Assembly: GCA_950295325.1 (NCBI GenBank)
Contig: OX485803.1
Location: 28,582,001 to 28,646,000 of the forward strand
DNA from: Polytrichum commune
Lineage: Eukaryota > Streptophyta > Polytrichopsida > Polytrichales > Polytrichaceae
Direction: 5' to 3'
DNA length: 64,000 nt
Each line of letters starts with the position of its first letter. The stretch's first letter is position 1. Below are positions 1 through 12,000 of the stretch, one piece after another. A program made the translations under genes and the position numbers. Below the pieces are notes generated by a model that ran no database searches, was not told the DNA's origin, and was given only the letters and a program-made list of their open reading frames with translations.

Positions 1-146
1 GGAGTAAAAGCTTCTAAGATCATGAGAACCAGTTCCCCAGGTAGAGAACATTGCAGAAGCTTCACAGATTACAATCTGAAAACTGGTCCTTAATGAAATG
101 TTTACACTATCTAATGTATCTACAATGGCTACATGCACTGCAAATT

Positions 147-3100
147 TTACCTTTTCCGCTTTGGTACTTTAGTAGCAGCCTCGCACAACTTCTTCTGGAT
201 CTTTTTAGCATCTTCCTCTTGGGGTGGGGTAAAGGTGAAACATCCTGTATCAGCAGGCTTTGCTTCAAAACCATCAAATATTGCAATAATACCTCCATCC
301 ATATCATAACCTATGGATTGACTACGCCAATAAGCAAGAGGAGGAACCAGTAGTCTTCCAGACCGAGATGTTTTTAATCCAAAAGCTTCCGAGACTTTAC
401 TTTTGTCCTGCACACGGGGTGGGGGAAGAGGAGGTGGGATAATGGACCTCCTACCACCACCACTTCGGCCAACTGAAGAAGCCAGCTTCGTTCCTTTGTT
501 ATCTTCCACCTTTAAGAATTTGAATTTTCGTCTACTTTGGGTGGCGGATTCCTTTTTTTTCTTCTGTGTGACACTGGGCTTCTCCTTCACATCAGGTGTT
601 CTAAATTCACCTTCATCACGTTGAGCATGAGTTGCAAGACAACCTCCAGAACGACTTGAATCTAAAGGAGAATATTCTTGCTGTTCTATTTTTTGCACTG
701 CACCTCGTACTTGCTGGAAGGTTTGTTCAATGCTAGCATCTTTTCCCTCACAGCCGTATTCCATGTTGTGAGGTATGATTGGTACGTCACATCTTGAACA
801 AGTAATAATATTCCTCCCTCCAGATTTTCGTGAGTGTGGTGTTGGAGTAACAGTTTCCATTTCATCCTTTTGGTGGGGAGTAGCAGACCTTGAGGCTGGC
901 TCTGTGCCAGGGCCAGCTCCACCAGAGAGCCCATGTAAGCGTGTTAAAGACCGGGTAGCAGGCACAGAACTGGGGGTAATTGGCCCAGTACTAGTTGTGT
1001 CCACTGCACCAGAGGCTCTCTGGAACCGTTTCGATGATCGTGTCACAGGGACAGAGAACTCAGCAGAGACCCGCTTCAAACATGTACTTCGTTGATTGAC
1101 CTCTGCTGTCGACAATGGCATGTCAAGGCATTTCCTTTTTCCTCGAGTCCTCTTATTGCTCGCCTGTGGAGTGTTTATAGGTGCTGGATCCGCACTCACC
1201 GAACTCCTAAAAATTACTCTGATACCTGCTTTCGACTCATGGCTGTTATGAATCTTGGTTTGGTCCTGATCTTGCTCTGCATTGCTTGGGGCTTGTTGCA
1301 CCTCCTCAACTTCCTTTACTTGAGCACCACCAGTAACATTCACTATGTCCATCCACAACAAAATAATAAGCAACAACAGCCACAGAAAACATTTTTAGCA
1401 CATCTCTGATTCATGGTCACAACCACAAGATCCCTATGTTGTTACACATATAACTACACATAATTATAAATGTTTTACATTTAATAGATATCTTAGGATC
1501 TTACTAGTAATATGAGTAGCAGTTCTTGAGAAGAAACCAGACTGGAAGGCAATGACACTCCAGATGAAACAAGCCTCATCAGATAATGAACGGATCAAAA
1601 GCACCCTCAATTTGCTAAACTCCTGTGTACTTTAGCACAAAACATGCAAGGTCATCTTACTGATGTAGAATACCACTCAAGATTGTCAATAAGGTAACCC
1701 TGGCACAATAGACAGGATCCAGTGACTTGGTTCTCTTAAGACACCTTAGCTGTAGGTTGTTTTAGATCGATATTATTCAGTAGGCACATGCATAGCTTTG
1801 AAGTGTTCACTCCATCCATCCATCCATCAAAGAGTGCATGGTCAGAAAATAAGAATAGATACCTTGATTCACAGGTTCCACATCTCCACTATCTGTCAAT
1901 TCGACTGGAGGACTTCCCATAGAGGTTTTGTCTGCCCTTGTTACTTCTTCACCGACTCTTGTAACCTGTTCCACATGTGTACTCCCCACATCTACTCCTC
2001 CTTTGGAGGTTGATGTGCCAACCAAAGTTTTATGAGTGGTTTCCACTGAAATAACTGTGCTCACAGCTCTTTTGTCTGATTCCAATAACCCCAACTGTCG
2101 TTGTAGCCGTCTACTACTACGGACTGGTTGTAAGGAACCTTTCATGGTCTTGTTCCGAGTCCGAGAATTAGATCTTTTGACAGGTTCTGATGTGGCACAT
2201 CGATCTTGTCGATCTTTAGGTGTGGTCTCTGTATCCATAATCTCAACACTTGCCCCTGACATAGGGCCAGAATCCATATCATCCACAATGCCATTGTCAA
2301 CAGATTGCTTCTCAATTGCAATTTCAGGATCCGCCACTGCAGCTGTATCCAAAGCCTCCACTGATTCCACTGCTTCCATTCTCAACATCTCAATCCCAAC
2401 AGGTGGCTGTGGTATAGGGCCAGGATCCAAGCTGTCCATAATGTCATCAACCACTTCCTTGTCCAATGCAATTTCAGGGTTAGCCGCTGGAGCTGTATCC
2501 AGAGTCTGCAATGACTGCACTACTTCCACTCCCTCAATCCCAACAGATGGCCGTGGACCAGGATCCAAGCTATCAATAATGTCATCAAACGGTTGCTTCT
2601 CCAATGCAATTTCAGGATCACCTACTGCAGCTGTATCTGGAGTCTGCAATGACTCCACAGCTTCTGCTCTCGCCGTCTTCATCTCAGCAGATGTATGGCC
2701 AGGATCCAAGCTGTCCATGATGTCATTAGCAGATTGCTTCTCCATCACAATTTCAAGATCAGCTACTGCAGCTGTGTCTAGAGTCTCCAATGACTCCACT
2801 GCTTTCACTCTTGCCATCTGAATCTGCTCTGACACTGTTGTACTTGGCATATCTCTTACAGGGATTTCAGATTTTGAGGGTTCTTTAGTCACAGCTCCTG
2901 CATTATCTGAAGCAAGGCTATTGTTAAAGGACAACTTCACAGTGGGAGTAACCCATAAAGTACCAGAGAAATTGCTCAAGACCAAGCTCATGAGGAACCA
3001 GCTAACACATGTGAGAAATCCTAGGATACATAAAACATAGACCAAGATTCAAAATTAACCTCCACACTTGATAAAAAAAAAAAAGGCCATTGCAAAACCC

Positions 3101-6100
3101 AGGCTTGATGTTTTTGATGACTTCACAGAATTATGATCAGAAGAACGGAAAAAATCAGGGTCAAGTAGAAGCTTCCTCATATTGGGAATGGCAAATTTGG
3201 GAAGGGCTGCCTGGAATATGTGCAAAAATTACCTGCAGCGCTGTGGGCCTCACACTCTATAGAAGGGCTTGGAACATCCTCTGAAATAGCCTTGTAGGTA
3301 TTCGCATCACAACCTCCAAGACTCCCACTCGCAGCCAAACTAGAAGACTGCCCAGCAGGCCTCACCCGCATGTACTGCTTCCAAAGATATGGGAAACCTG
3401 TCATCCAATCTTAAATGAGAACCTGGGAGACAAGTTTGAGGAAACATTTGAGAGCTAAAAACCCTATGCATATTAGAAAACATCAGACAATGCACAACTA
3501 TGGTGATCACTTGCTGAATTGAGATTTTGAACATTCATGAAGCCCCTTACCAGTAGATAAACACTGGACGATGCCCGCAGAGAAGCCATTTGCAATGGAC
3601 TTTGCTTGATTTATGCTGCCCTCTAAAGAAACCTCAACGCCATCCTCTGTGATAACTTTTCGAAAGTCCAGACGACTTACAATAGGTGCAGTTTTCACTT
3701 GCTCTTTGCTATCAAAAATCAAACCCCCCACAGCTACCCTTGTCTCAAGGACCCTGGCATCAAAGTGAAGTCTGTTATAAAAATACTCCCTCACCTTACA
3801 ATGACAATTCACATTCATGTTTTGTAAAATGTCTAATATGGAAAGTTGTTTATTCTTTCAGATAATTGGTTGCACAGTGCAAGACAACAAAGACAAGAAG
3901 ACTTAGTACATTTAATACTGTTTATTTCCTTCTGAACGGAAAGCAGAAGTACAACTACGAGACAACAATCCCAGAACTGTTCGAGAGAAAGACTTATGTA
4001 ACTTCCTTCACCTGTGGAATACAAACAATATGCAATACATGTATACATATATACACACACACACACACATACACCAGCCAAAGTCTACAAGGAAAGTAAC
4101 TAGTCCAGATAAATCTTAAATTACTGTAACATGCCTCCAAATTGCAAATCCACCGGTTTATCAAAACATTGAGAAACTCAAAGTGCCCCATAAATGGACA
4201 GAGATACTATGGCAGAGAGTGCACTACCTGCCGACAGCAGCATCTTGGACCTTAATTAAGTACCAACTAGTCAAAGTGACTGGGCCCTGCGTCACCAACA
4301 GTTGTGCTCCAGCTTGCTGACATGCAGTCTCCTGGTGAGAGGCCTCTGGATGGCTATCACGTGAACCAAGTCGACCTTCAGAAAATGCTTGACTTTGCAG
4401 CAAAGAAACAGTAGTAGTAGCCACTCCATGTGAACTTTTGCCTGAATTCTTAGACAGAGAACCAGCTGCTAAGCCTGGCAAAGATATGGAAGTCGGATGA
4501 TTCTGGAAGGACATTGAATTTCACATGCAAGGAGTCAATACGAAGTCTGTCATGTATGCTCTGAAAGTAGATAGAATGGATTTTGGAAAGAATGAAACCA
4601 TTTCATGGAATAGGAGATTTTCCAAGGCCGTTCTTTGCTGCATTAAAATAATTAAGCCCTCCTAATTCATAGCATTTCTCCAAATCAGGTATTTCTTCCA
4701 GGGACAGTGACCTGATCACTTGCCGTGGCCGGTGCAACCCTTGCTGATGATGACTGCCAGCCTTCTTCTTCAGTAGTGATTCCAGAATGGATTGGCCGTT
4801 GGTTAGACCACCTCTGTCGAAATCTACCATCTCCATCACTGTAGCAATGGACTCGCGCGATGTTCTCTGCTGGCCCTACAGAATGGAGTTGACTGTCTTG
4901 CATGTGATGACTTGCTTGTGAAACCGAAACCCCTGGATGAGCACCTGGACACGATGATCGCCTGCCCTGTTAGGTTCAAAAGGCAAACAAAGGCATTAGC
5001 TATTGAGGTTTTGTGACATCTGAAACTCAAGCATATTAAACCCCAGAAGATTCTTGAATACAGGGAATATTTCTTCTTAAATCTCAGGTAATGTTTCTTC
5101 TTAAATCTCAGGTACTCCATATTCTACTGAGGTATCAACAGCACATAAGAAGATTCTGGTCTCGGGGTTGTACTGCTGCTCGTAGATCCTCGTGGTACGT
5201 ACTGTTTGTAATGCCCAAATTCACAATTAATTTCGTGACTACAAAGAGAAAGCATGTAGCCCGTAGTCCACCAAAACGCCCACAAGGGATCGATAAAGCC
5301 TTGAACATTAAAAATGGCTCATGTCTAAGGGCCCACCAAGCAGCAGTACAACCCCAATAATGTCATGAGATAATGTCATAGTCCAATAATTATCTTCCAT
5401 GACTCTTCAAAATTCCGTCTGATTGGATTCGTCTTCATCCATTTACGATGTAGTCTTCCATCATCAGCGCAGACTACCATCGTACCTGACACATAGAATG
5501 TCCAAGCTCCTCCCCTGTAAAAGAGAACCTTCCCTGGACGCCCTCGTCAGCACCACCAAATGCTTGTCTAGGCCGTGATTGCCGAAACCACCTATCTGGA
5601 GAATCGGTATCTTCTGGGTCCATCATCCCCACATTCATGGACTTGGAAGGCCCCTCACCTGCACTGCTTCGCGAACTCCATCTCTGCTCCTCTAGAAGCC
5701 GATGATTTTCGTGGTCCTTAAATCTCAGCCTCTTCTCAGCTAACCCACAAGAGAAACACCCCGAGAGACACCCAGAGGCTTGTTGTGACTGTACTAAACT
5801 CGCAATCCGGAGAGCTTTCTGATTCTCTTGGAGCAACAATTGCTCTAGCAAGGCGCCTGAATGCAACCCTGCGTGCTCACCACCGCAACTGCTGTGTCTG
5901 CTGCGCAGTGAATACTCATACTCCGACCGATCAAACCCTCCTCCACCGTGCATGCAATGTGACCCCACTCTCTCATCATCGTGATGGTGAAATGGTGGTC
6001 TCGAAGGTGCCCTGGATGCTGAAGATAGAGGAGGCACCATCGATAACCTTCTCTCCACATTTCCTTGATGATCAACCAACCCGTTGGACGGCGGAAACTG

Positions 6101-6151
6101 AACAGACTCCGATAACGAGCCTTCCCCTCCCTGGTGCAAAGGGAATGACAT
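147..6151 (-). CDS. KNL2: KNL2-like centromere protein (SANTA + CENPC-k)
   Basis: Kinetochore protein of the KNL2/M18BP1 type, which in plants helps load CENH3 at centromeres. I infer seven exons, all with GT-AG borders and matching phases: 6151-5486, 4966-4712, 4502-4228, 3771-3551, 3397-3233, 3020-1863 and 1342-147. They sum to 3,936 nt, giving 1,311 codons plus a TAA stop. The SANTA domain is spread over exons 3-5, from a TSWYLI-type start through DGVEVSLEGSIN and NGFSAGIV to GFPYLWKQYMR. The CENPC-k motif lies near the C-terminus (SGRLLVPPLAYWRSQSIGYD), and the protein ends in a basic tail. Exon 6 encodes about four diverged acidic repeats. The start is the ATG at 6149-6151; an additional upstream exon cannot be excluded. 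The exon 5/6 border, where a hydrophobic stretch enters the protein, is the least certain. Domain assignment is confident, but expression and exact splicing are not shown. Confidence 0.88.
2265..2821 (-). repeat. Internal protein repeats in KNL2 exon 6
   Basis: About four tandem units of 50-60 codons each. Each carries an AVESL-(E/Q)-T/ALDTA-type block, an acidic (L/P)EIA-(L/I)-(E/D)K stretch and a DIMDSLDPGP-like end. The units differ at many positions, so the expansion is not recent. They lie between the SANTA domain and the CENPC-k motif. Confidence 0.8.
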
Positions 6152-6284
6152 CTTTGACTATTGCCAAACTGCTACTCCTTCACGTTATAATACACATCCG
6201 CCATGAGCTCACTCGCCTTGTCAACAATCTGAAACATCACCATTACAATAAGCACTATACAAGGACAACCTCGAAACCCCTACA

Positions 6285-6642
6285 GCTCCAATGAAATAAT
6301 CTCCTGGAGAAATTCCTCTCGCCCTTGGAAGTACAACATTGCAAGGCTTGCCGGCTGTTAAAGAGCCAGAGGCCAGAGAAGGAATTGCCAAGGAAGAGAT
6401 TCCCGATAGAATTCACTCAAATCACTAAACCCTAAATCCCCCAACACAATATCCACCACACATATTAGCCAATACAATCTAAATCCCTTGAAGCTCTAAA
6501 GAACTAAGCTCCTGGAGAGATTACTCTCGTACTTTCAGGTGCCACATTGCAATTTCTCGAACTGATCGAAGAGCCAGAGGACTGAGAAGACATTGACAAG
6601 GAACGGGGACGTGGATGGAAATCACTAAACCCTAAATCCCCA
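6285..6642. promoter_or_regulatory. Duplicated ~200-bp block with telo-boxes upstream of KNL2
   Basis: Two diverged direct copies (about 6285-6442 and 6488-6642) lie just upstream of the KNL2 start codon. Each contains a CTCCTGGAGA-type element, an AAGAGCCAGAGG block and ends in the same 20-bp string with AAACCCTAA, at 6427-6435 and 6627-6635, exactly 200 bp apart. AAACCCTAA is the plant telo-box, common in promoters of proliferation-related genes. A role in KNL2 expression is inferred from position only. Confidence 0.6.
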
Positions 6643-7045
6643 TGAAGCAAAAAAAGTTGCTAGAAAATTTAGAAGAAGAGGTTTCTCTGACGAACAACAT
6701 TGCGGCCATCGAAGTACTAATCAAAGCAGCAGACGCCTAGAGAATTGGAAGAGGAGCGAGAGACCTCGATATACATCACAGCGCGGGAAACCTAGTCGCA
6801 AGGGATCGCTAGTCCCAAGGCTCCCATTGAGCCACTCGTATGGTTTTAACTTAGGTCAAATCGGCAATCTCAGGAATTGACAAACCATTCTTAATATGCG
6901 AGTTTCGCAGGTGGAAACCCGCATTTCGAAAAGCTCGGAATGGTGTTCTCTCCGCACGAGCTGACACTCTTGGCAAAACATGGACACCGAGAAAGCGGAA
7001 GACTCCTAAACAAAAACAAATAATAATTGAAGCATAGTGTATGAA

Positions 7046-7116
7046 GCCCTCGGCGAGGATTGAACTCGCGACCTTTCGCTTACGAAGCGAACGCACTACC
7101 ACTATGCTACGAAGGC
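7046..7116 (-). tRNA. tRNA-Thr (anticodon CGT)
   Basis: A 71-nt sequence folds as a cloverleaf. The acceptor arm is GCCTTCG against CGAGGGC with one G-U pair. The D arm contains AGTGGTAG, the anticodon stem is TTCGC/GCGAA with loop TTCGTAA (anticodon CGT, Thr), and the T arm is GCGAG-TTCAATC-CTCGC. No intron and no encoded CCA are seen. It is the only complete copy here; two truncated 5' halves of the same tRNA sit at 31291 and 54753, each fused to a LINE 5' end. Confidence 0.9.
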
Positions 7117-9080
7117 CCATGACAACCGCAAGTGCAATGAGAATTTATATAAAATAAAGAGTTTTTAAAAAAAAATCCACCCAATTGATCATTTTTATTG
7201 GTACGAATGATACAAACTCAAAAAGAACCTCATGACCCCAAGTCGGGCTTGACATAACACTATTCAGATCTATATCAATGTTATGTGGGATTGACATTAT
7301 TCCACATAGTATTCCCGAATATTCCCCACATTCAGTCCCACATCACACTACTATAAATCTGAATAATGTTATGGAGAGAGCAGCCAAGAGAAGGACCCAC
7401 ACACCAACAGGGCCCTAATGGCATTTTTTTGTTGTATTTTACATTTTTGGAACATTGATTTCATTGGAGTAGTTGATTTTGAACTCCTATAGGGTGTGGG
7501 ATAGACCCTGTATCAAAGAAATGCTATAAATAGCGACTTGGAAATCCAATTTGGGGTTGACAAACCAAAAAAAGTTACATAGGGTGATTTTCATACTACA
7601 TGTGTAAAGTTCAAATCAAAATTACTGATATTTGTTCCCACCAAGAGTGGCTTAAACCCAAGGCATTAACATGAATCCCATGAAAACTTGGAGATAAAGC
7701 CACCTAAGGTTGGAGTGGCACTCGGATGGGTGACCTTCCTAGCATTTGATTTCTAGTGTACCCTACCACCCAATGATAATAGAGTATCCGGGTGAACCAT
7801 ATATTTTCAACCATCCGTGTGGGAACCTAAGAGTTTGTCTTTGGGGGAAATAGGTGCATGTGGTCTTGTCCGTGCCAATTCAAAGCATTCACATTTGAAA
7901 AGAAGTAGTAGTTTTCGAGGTATGGTTCTCGTGATGCCCATTTGAGGATTACAAATAGATGTAGAGCAACTTGAAATTAAAGCAACAACATAGTCACTCC
8001 AATGGCAACATTGGAGTCATTTGTTTTATCTTTTATTTCAATTTGATTGATTTCATTAACTCAATTTATAATGTATATACACATTTCACCAAATATGATA
8101 GAATAATATTCATGTGTGATCAAAACCAATTGAAGTGGGGTCAGAGTGGTAAAAACTTTGAGCTTTATGATAGACTGGAGAATGGTAAACGTGACTTTGC
8201 CAACAACCATGTTAATAATGTTCTTTTAACATGTTTTGTAATAAAGGGGAGTATTTAATGTTGGAGTACCTCAAAGTTTATGCAAGACTTGTGGTTATAA
8301 ATGAATCTTACAAACCCCTTGATAAAGGTGGTGTGAAATTTTAAGAGTTACTACAAGTAAGGAAGAACACTACAAAGGGGGGGTAAACAAATTAAAAACT
8401 CATATCATTATTCATCCAAGGTCCCATGAGAGGAGACAAAGTGGGTGAAGATCGTGACAAAAGCAGTGTCAATTTGAACGATTGTTACATTGCTATCATT
8501 AGTAATCGGAGCATTAAATTCAATCTTGTATACCACTTAATAATTACATATTCACCAATTTTTTCTTTTTTGTCAACATTATTCAATGTTGGACATGAGG
8601 AATTGGGCGTACTTAATGCATGAGATATCTTTGTAGGTTCCATTAAACATTGATTGTAACAACACCAACAATCCCCAAATCTCTTTAAACAATTGGGTTG
8701 TTAGATTAAAAAATGACACTATAGGTACATGTCACCATTTCTCCCACCAATCTCTTACCAAAGTATGGTAAATGAGCATTTCCCCCCTTCATAAACCCTT
8801 CCTAGTATATACAGTGGAGCATCCTCCAACCAATGTTCATCTTCTACACTTACATATCCATGCAACTTGCCATTGAAATGTTACTATCACTACAACCTAA
8901 TCATTGGGTTTTGGCTAAACCAAACCCTAAAAGACCCCTTTGTTAGGGTGAAAAGGAATTGACAATATATATTTTTCTTTTCGTTCTCTTATTTTGAACT
9001 CCAAGTGTCACCTTTGGAGCAAGGTATGAACTTCATCCATCAATAGATTCCATATTCGTTGGAGTCAATTCAATTTCATC
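7117..9080. other. Non-coding 3' flank of kinase copy 1
   Basis: There is no convincing gene. The stretch holds the 5S-rRNA-like repeat (7634-7763) and AT-rich sequence shared with copy 2. A 95-codon plus-strand open frame (7971-8258) is partly conserved in copy 2, but copy 2 loses the first part of it and no family is recognisable, so I do not call it a gene. Confidence 0.6.
7634..7763 (+). repeat. 5S rRNA-like repeat (pseudogene or 5S-headed SINE), copy 1
   Basis: About 130 bp can be aligned by eye along the length of plant 5S rRNA. Shared landmarks, in order, are a GGCATTAAC-type block, GAATCCCATGAAAACT (compare GGATCCCATCAGAACT), GATAAAGC (compare GTTAAGC), GTGGCACT, then GGATGGGTGACC exactly at 7724-7735, and an end like CTAGTGTACCC. 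The exact 12-mer is the conserved internal control box of 5S genes. Two further copies in the window show that it is dispersed. Confidence 0.65.
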
Positions 9081-12000
9081 TCATTCCGTGGTTGAAGTTA
9101 ATTCATGTAAGTTGAAATGTCCCGGAAAATTTGCTAACAAGCTAGTTTCCATGGAATAACTTGTTTCCAAGTCTTCAATTGTTCCATCAAATCGATCACC
9201 TTGCAACATGGCCACTACTTGAGCCATGGTTGGCCTTCTCTCGTCCAATTGTTGCAAACATAACAAAGCAACATTGATGACTCGTTGCACTTCCATCTTC
9301 TTGTCCGCATCTAAAGTCAATTTATGATCAACAATTTCCATGAGTTTGTCCTCTTGATGTAATTTCCACACCTGCAAAAAATCACTTCTTAGGATTGAAT
9401 GAAATAAGATATGGAAATTAGCTACTTGCTCCATCAAATGCAACCGCTGCAACATGGTGAACTTTAAATTCCACAATTTATATTTTTAATACATCTTACC
9501 CTTTAATAATTTTACACCAAGTTCTTTTGTGTGGATCACATGCAACATATATAACCAAAAAAATGGAAAAATGGTAAATTGTTTTCCCTTGGACAAAATA
9601 CAAAACAAGATCCTTGATTGCACACTCAAAAAAATGAACTCCATCCTATTATATGTCTACAAATAAACAATATCCCAAGCCCATCCCAAGGCTATATTCC
9701 CAAGGGCAGAGGCATAGAGGCAAGGTCTCTTGAGTGTTTTTGTGCCATGAACACTAGCTTCCAAAGTGGTGTGTCATGGTCCTTGAACCCTAGATCTTCA
9801 CAAAACTAACCCCATAAAGACCACTAGACGCATAACCTCAAGTTACCCTCCTAGATTCCTTCAAGGTTTCAATTACTACAATAATTGTCCAATAAAACCT
9901 TCATGGCCCTTGTTGTTTGAATTAAATTTGCTATTTTGATTTGGGTCATAAAGCACTCCATTGAAAGGTGGCAAAACCATTCAAGCGAGAAGGTTTTTCA
10001 TTCTAAAGCCAACAATTACATCAATTTCTCATTGGCCACCAAAACTTGTGATTATTGCTAACCAACTATATATTGTTGATTGTTGTGTTGAAAGCAAGCC
10101 ATTATTTATAGATTAAATATTTCAAGGTAATTGCATATAGAATCTATTTTTATTTAAGTGTAATGTGGGTTGGCATTTGTAGTGTAAATTTAATACACTG
10201 AACATTTCCTACACATTCAGTAATCTAGTTGGGGAACAACCACATGTGTTGGTAACATCTTACCCATTTGGTGAGATATGCTTGGTCCGTCATTACATTG
10301 CTATCGATGTTTTTCCTTCCACTAACAACCTCCAATAAAACAACCCCAAAACTAAAAACATCGGCCTTCTCGCTTAGTTGTCCCAAGGTGGCATATTCCG
10401 GGGCTAAATAACCTCTGCAAAACTCATGAAATGATCTTAAATGACTTTTTGCGCACATTGTAATCCTTGAATCAATATTTAGGCCACCTTTACCTTGAAC
10501 ATGCTTGTATTTTATCAACAAAATTTAGTTGCAAGGATTGCTTGTATGAAATGGAACTTAACTAATTTAGGTTATACATAAATCATGTATAGCAGATTTC
10601 TTAGATAGCGATTCACATAGTGTAAATCTTTTATAATGTAACATAGTATTCATGAAAATGTCACATTCACATGTGACTTTATATTTTAAAGCCGACTTAA
10701 TTTATAGTCTTGTGGAATGTGCTTCATCTCTGGGGGGAGATATTATAAATCAATCAAAAATTAAAGAAATCCTTTTGAAATTGATTTTGTATGGGCATCT
10801 ATGGTACAAGTTCACAGAGTAAAGAAGAAGTTGTCTAATATCATGAATATTATGTTTTGATTGCTATCAAGAGTGTTTGAAGCAACAATGAAGAACATAC
10901 CTTTCATGATATGAAGAGACTTCGTCCCTCACCATCACTTGCACATGCTACTAGCATTTTGTAAATACATTCAGATGTAGTTGGTAAAATGTTGCCTCCA
11001 AAGACCAATTCAAACCAACCTTCTTTGTATTCGAGAAAACAACATTTGTGACATTTTCATGAATGCCATGTTGTGTATTATAAACTCGCAAGAAAAGGTG
11101 AACAATCACGTCTTTCACGAAGATCCCACCAAGATTTGAATATTTTTGAAAGCCATGTCTCCATAATTACATAGTCACAACTATGTGAGCAATCTTTAGT
11201 AACTAGTTTAGGGTATGCTTTGATTAATTTCATGTTGAGAGAAGTTCATTGAATAAGTTAGATTATGCACGTTCTAGAACTTGTATAGCATACGTTATTA
11301 TATATCATTGAATGAAATACATATCCTACGTATTCATTGCAAGTGTATGTGACTCACCTAGTTCCCGCAACTTTTATAGTCATGATGTGCGTCACGTTAT
11401 CCGGAAACAACAACACTAAGCCAAAGTCTCCAATCTTTGGTTGGAAATTATTATCCAATAAGATGTTACTTGCTTTGATGTCCCGATGAATTAGCTTTGG
11501 CTCGGCAAGGGCATGTAAATAGTGGAGGCCGTGTGCAATCCCGAGACATATGTTGAATCGTATAGGCCAATTCATAGATTCAACACATTTTCCTTCTGTG
11601 TATAACACGATGCCATCCCACATCACACTATCAATGTCAAATCAATATACTTCATAAATTCATAATCAAGTCCAAAGAAAAATGAACAAAAAATCTAGAT
11701 GAATTTGATGAATCCGGTATATGACGAGGACACATTACCCAGTAAAGCTTGTTGTAGGTCATAATTTTCAACATACTCGTACACTAAAAACCGTTGGGTT
11801 TCATGGAGGCAACATCCTTTGAGTTTCACAAGGTTCGATGTCTCATGCCAGTGATCAATACAACTTCGTTACAAAACTCAGCAAGTCCTTGCTCATTTTT
11901 TATAAACAGTTGCTTCACTGCTATTGTATTACCATTTGGTAGTATTCCCTGCATAGGATCATGGCATTGTTAAATAGACATATTGGTTGTAGAGTCTTAC

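Noticed and set aside
1798-2821. Plus-strand open frames opposite the KNL2 repeat exon
   Set aside because: Antisense shadows of the repeat-rich coding exon; the minus-strand frame has the domain context and splice phases.
3994-4191. CA-dinucleotide run and overlapping open frames on both strands
   Set aside because: A short microsatellite (about 4051-4069) inside KNL2 intron 3; the frames are artefacts of the repeat.
7971-8258. 95-codon plus-strand open frame, similar to one at 32236-32451
   Set aside because: Similarity is explained by the segmental duplication; the copy-2 frame is shortened and there is no recognisable domain or splice context.
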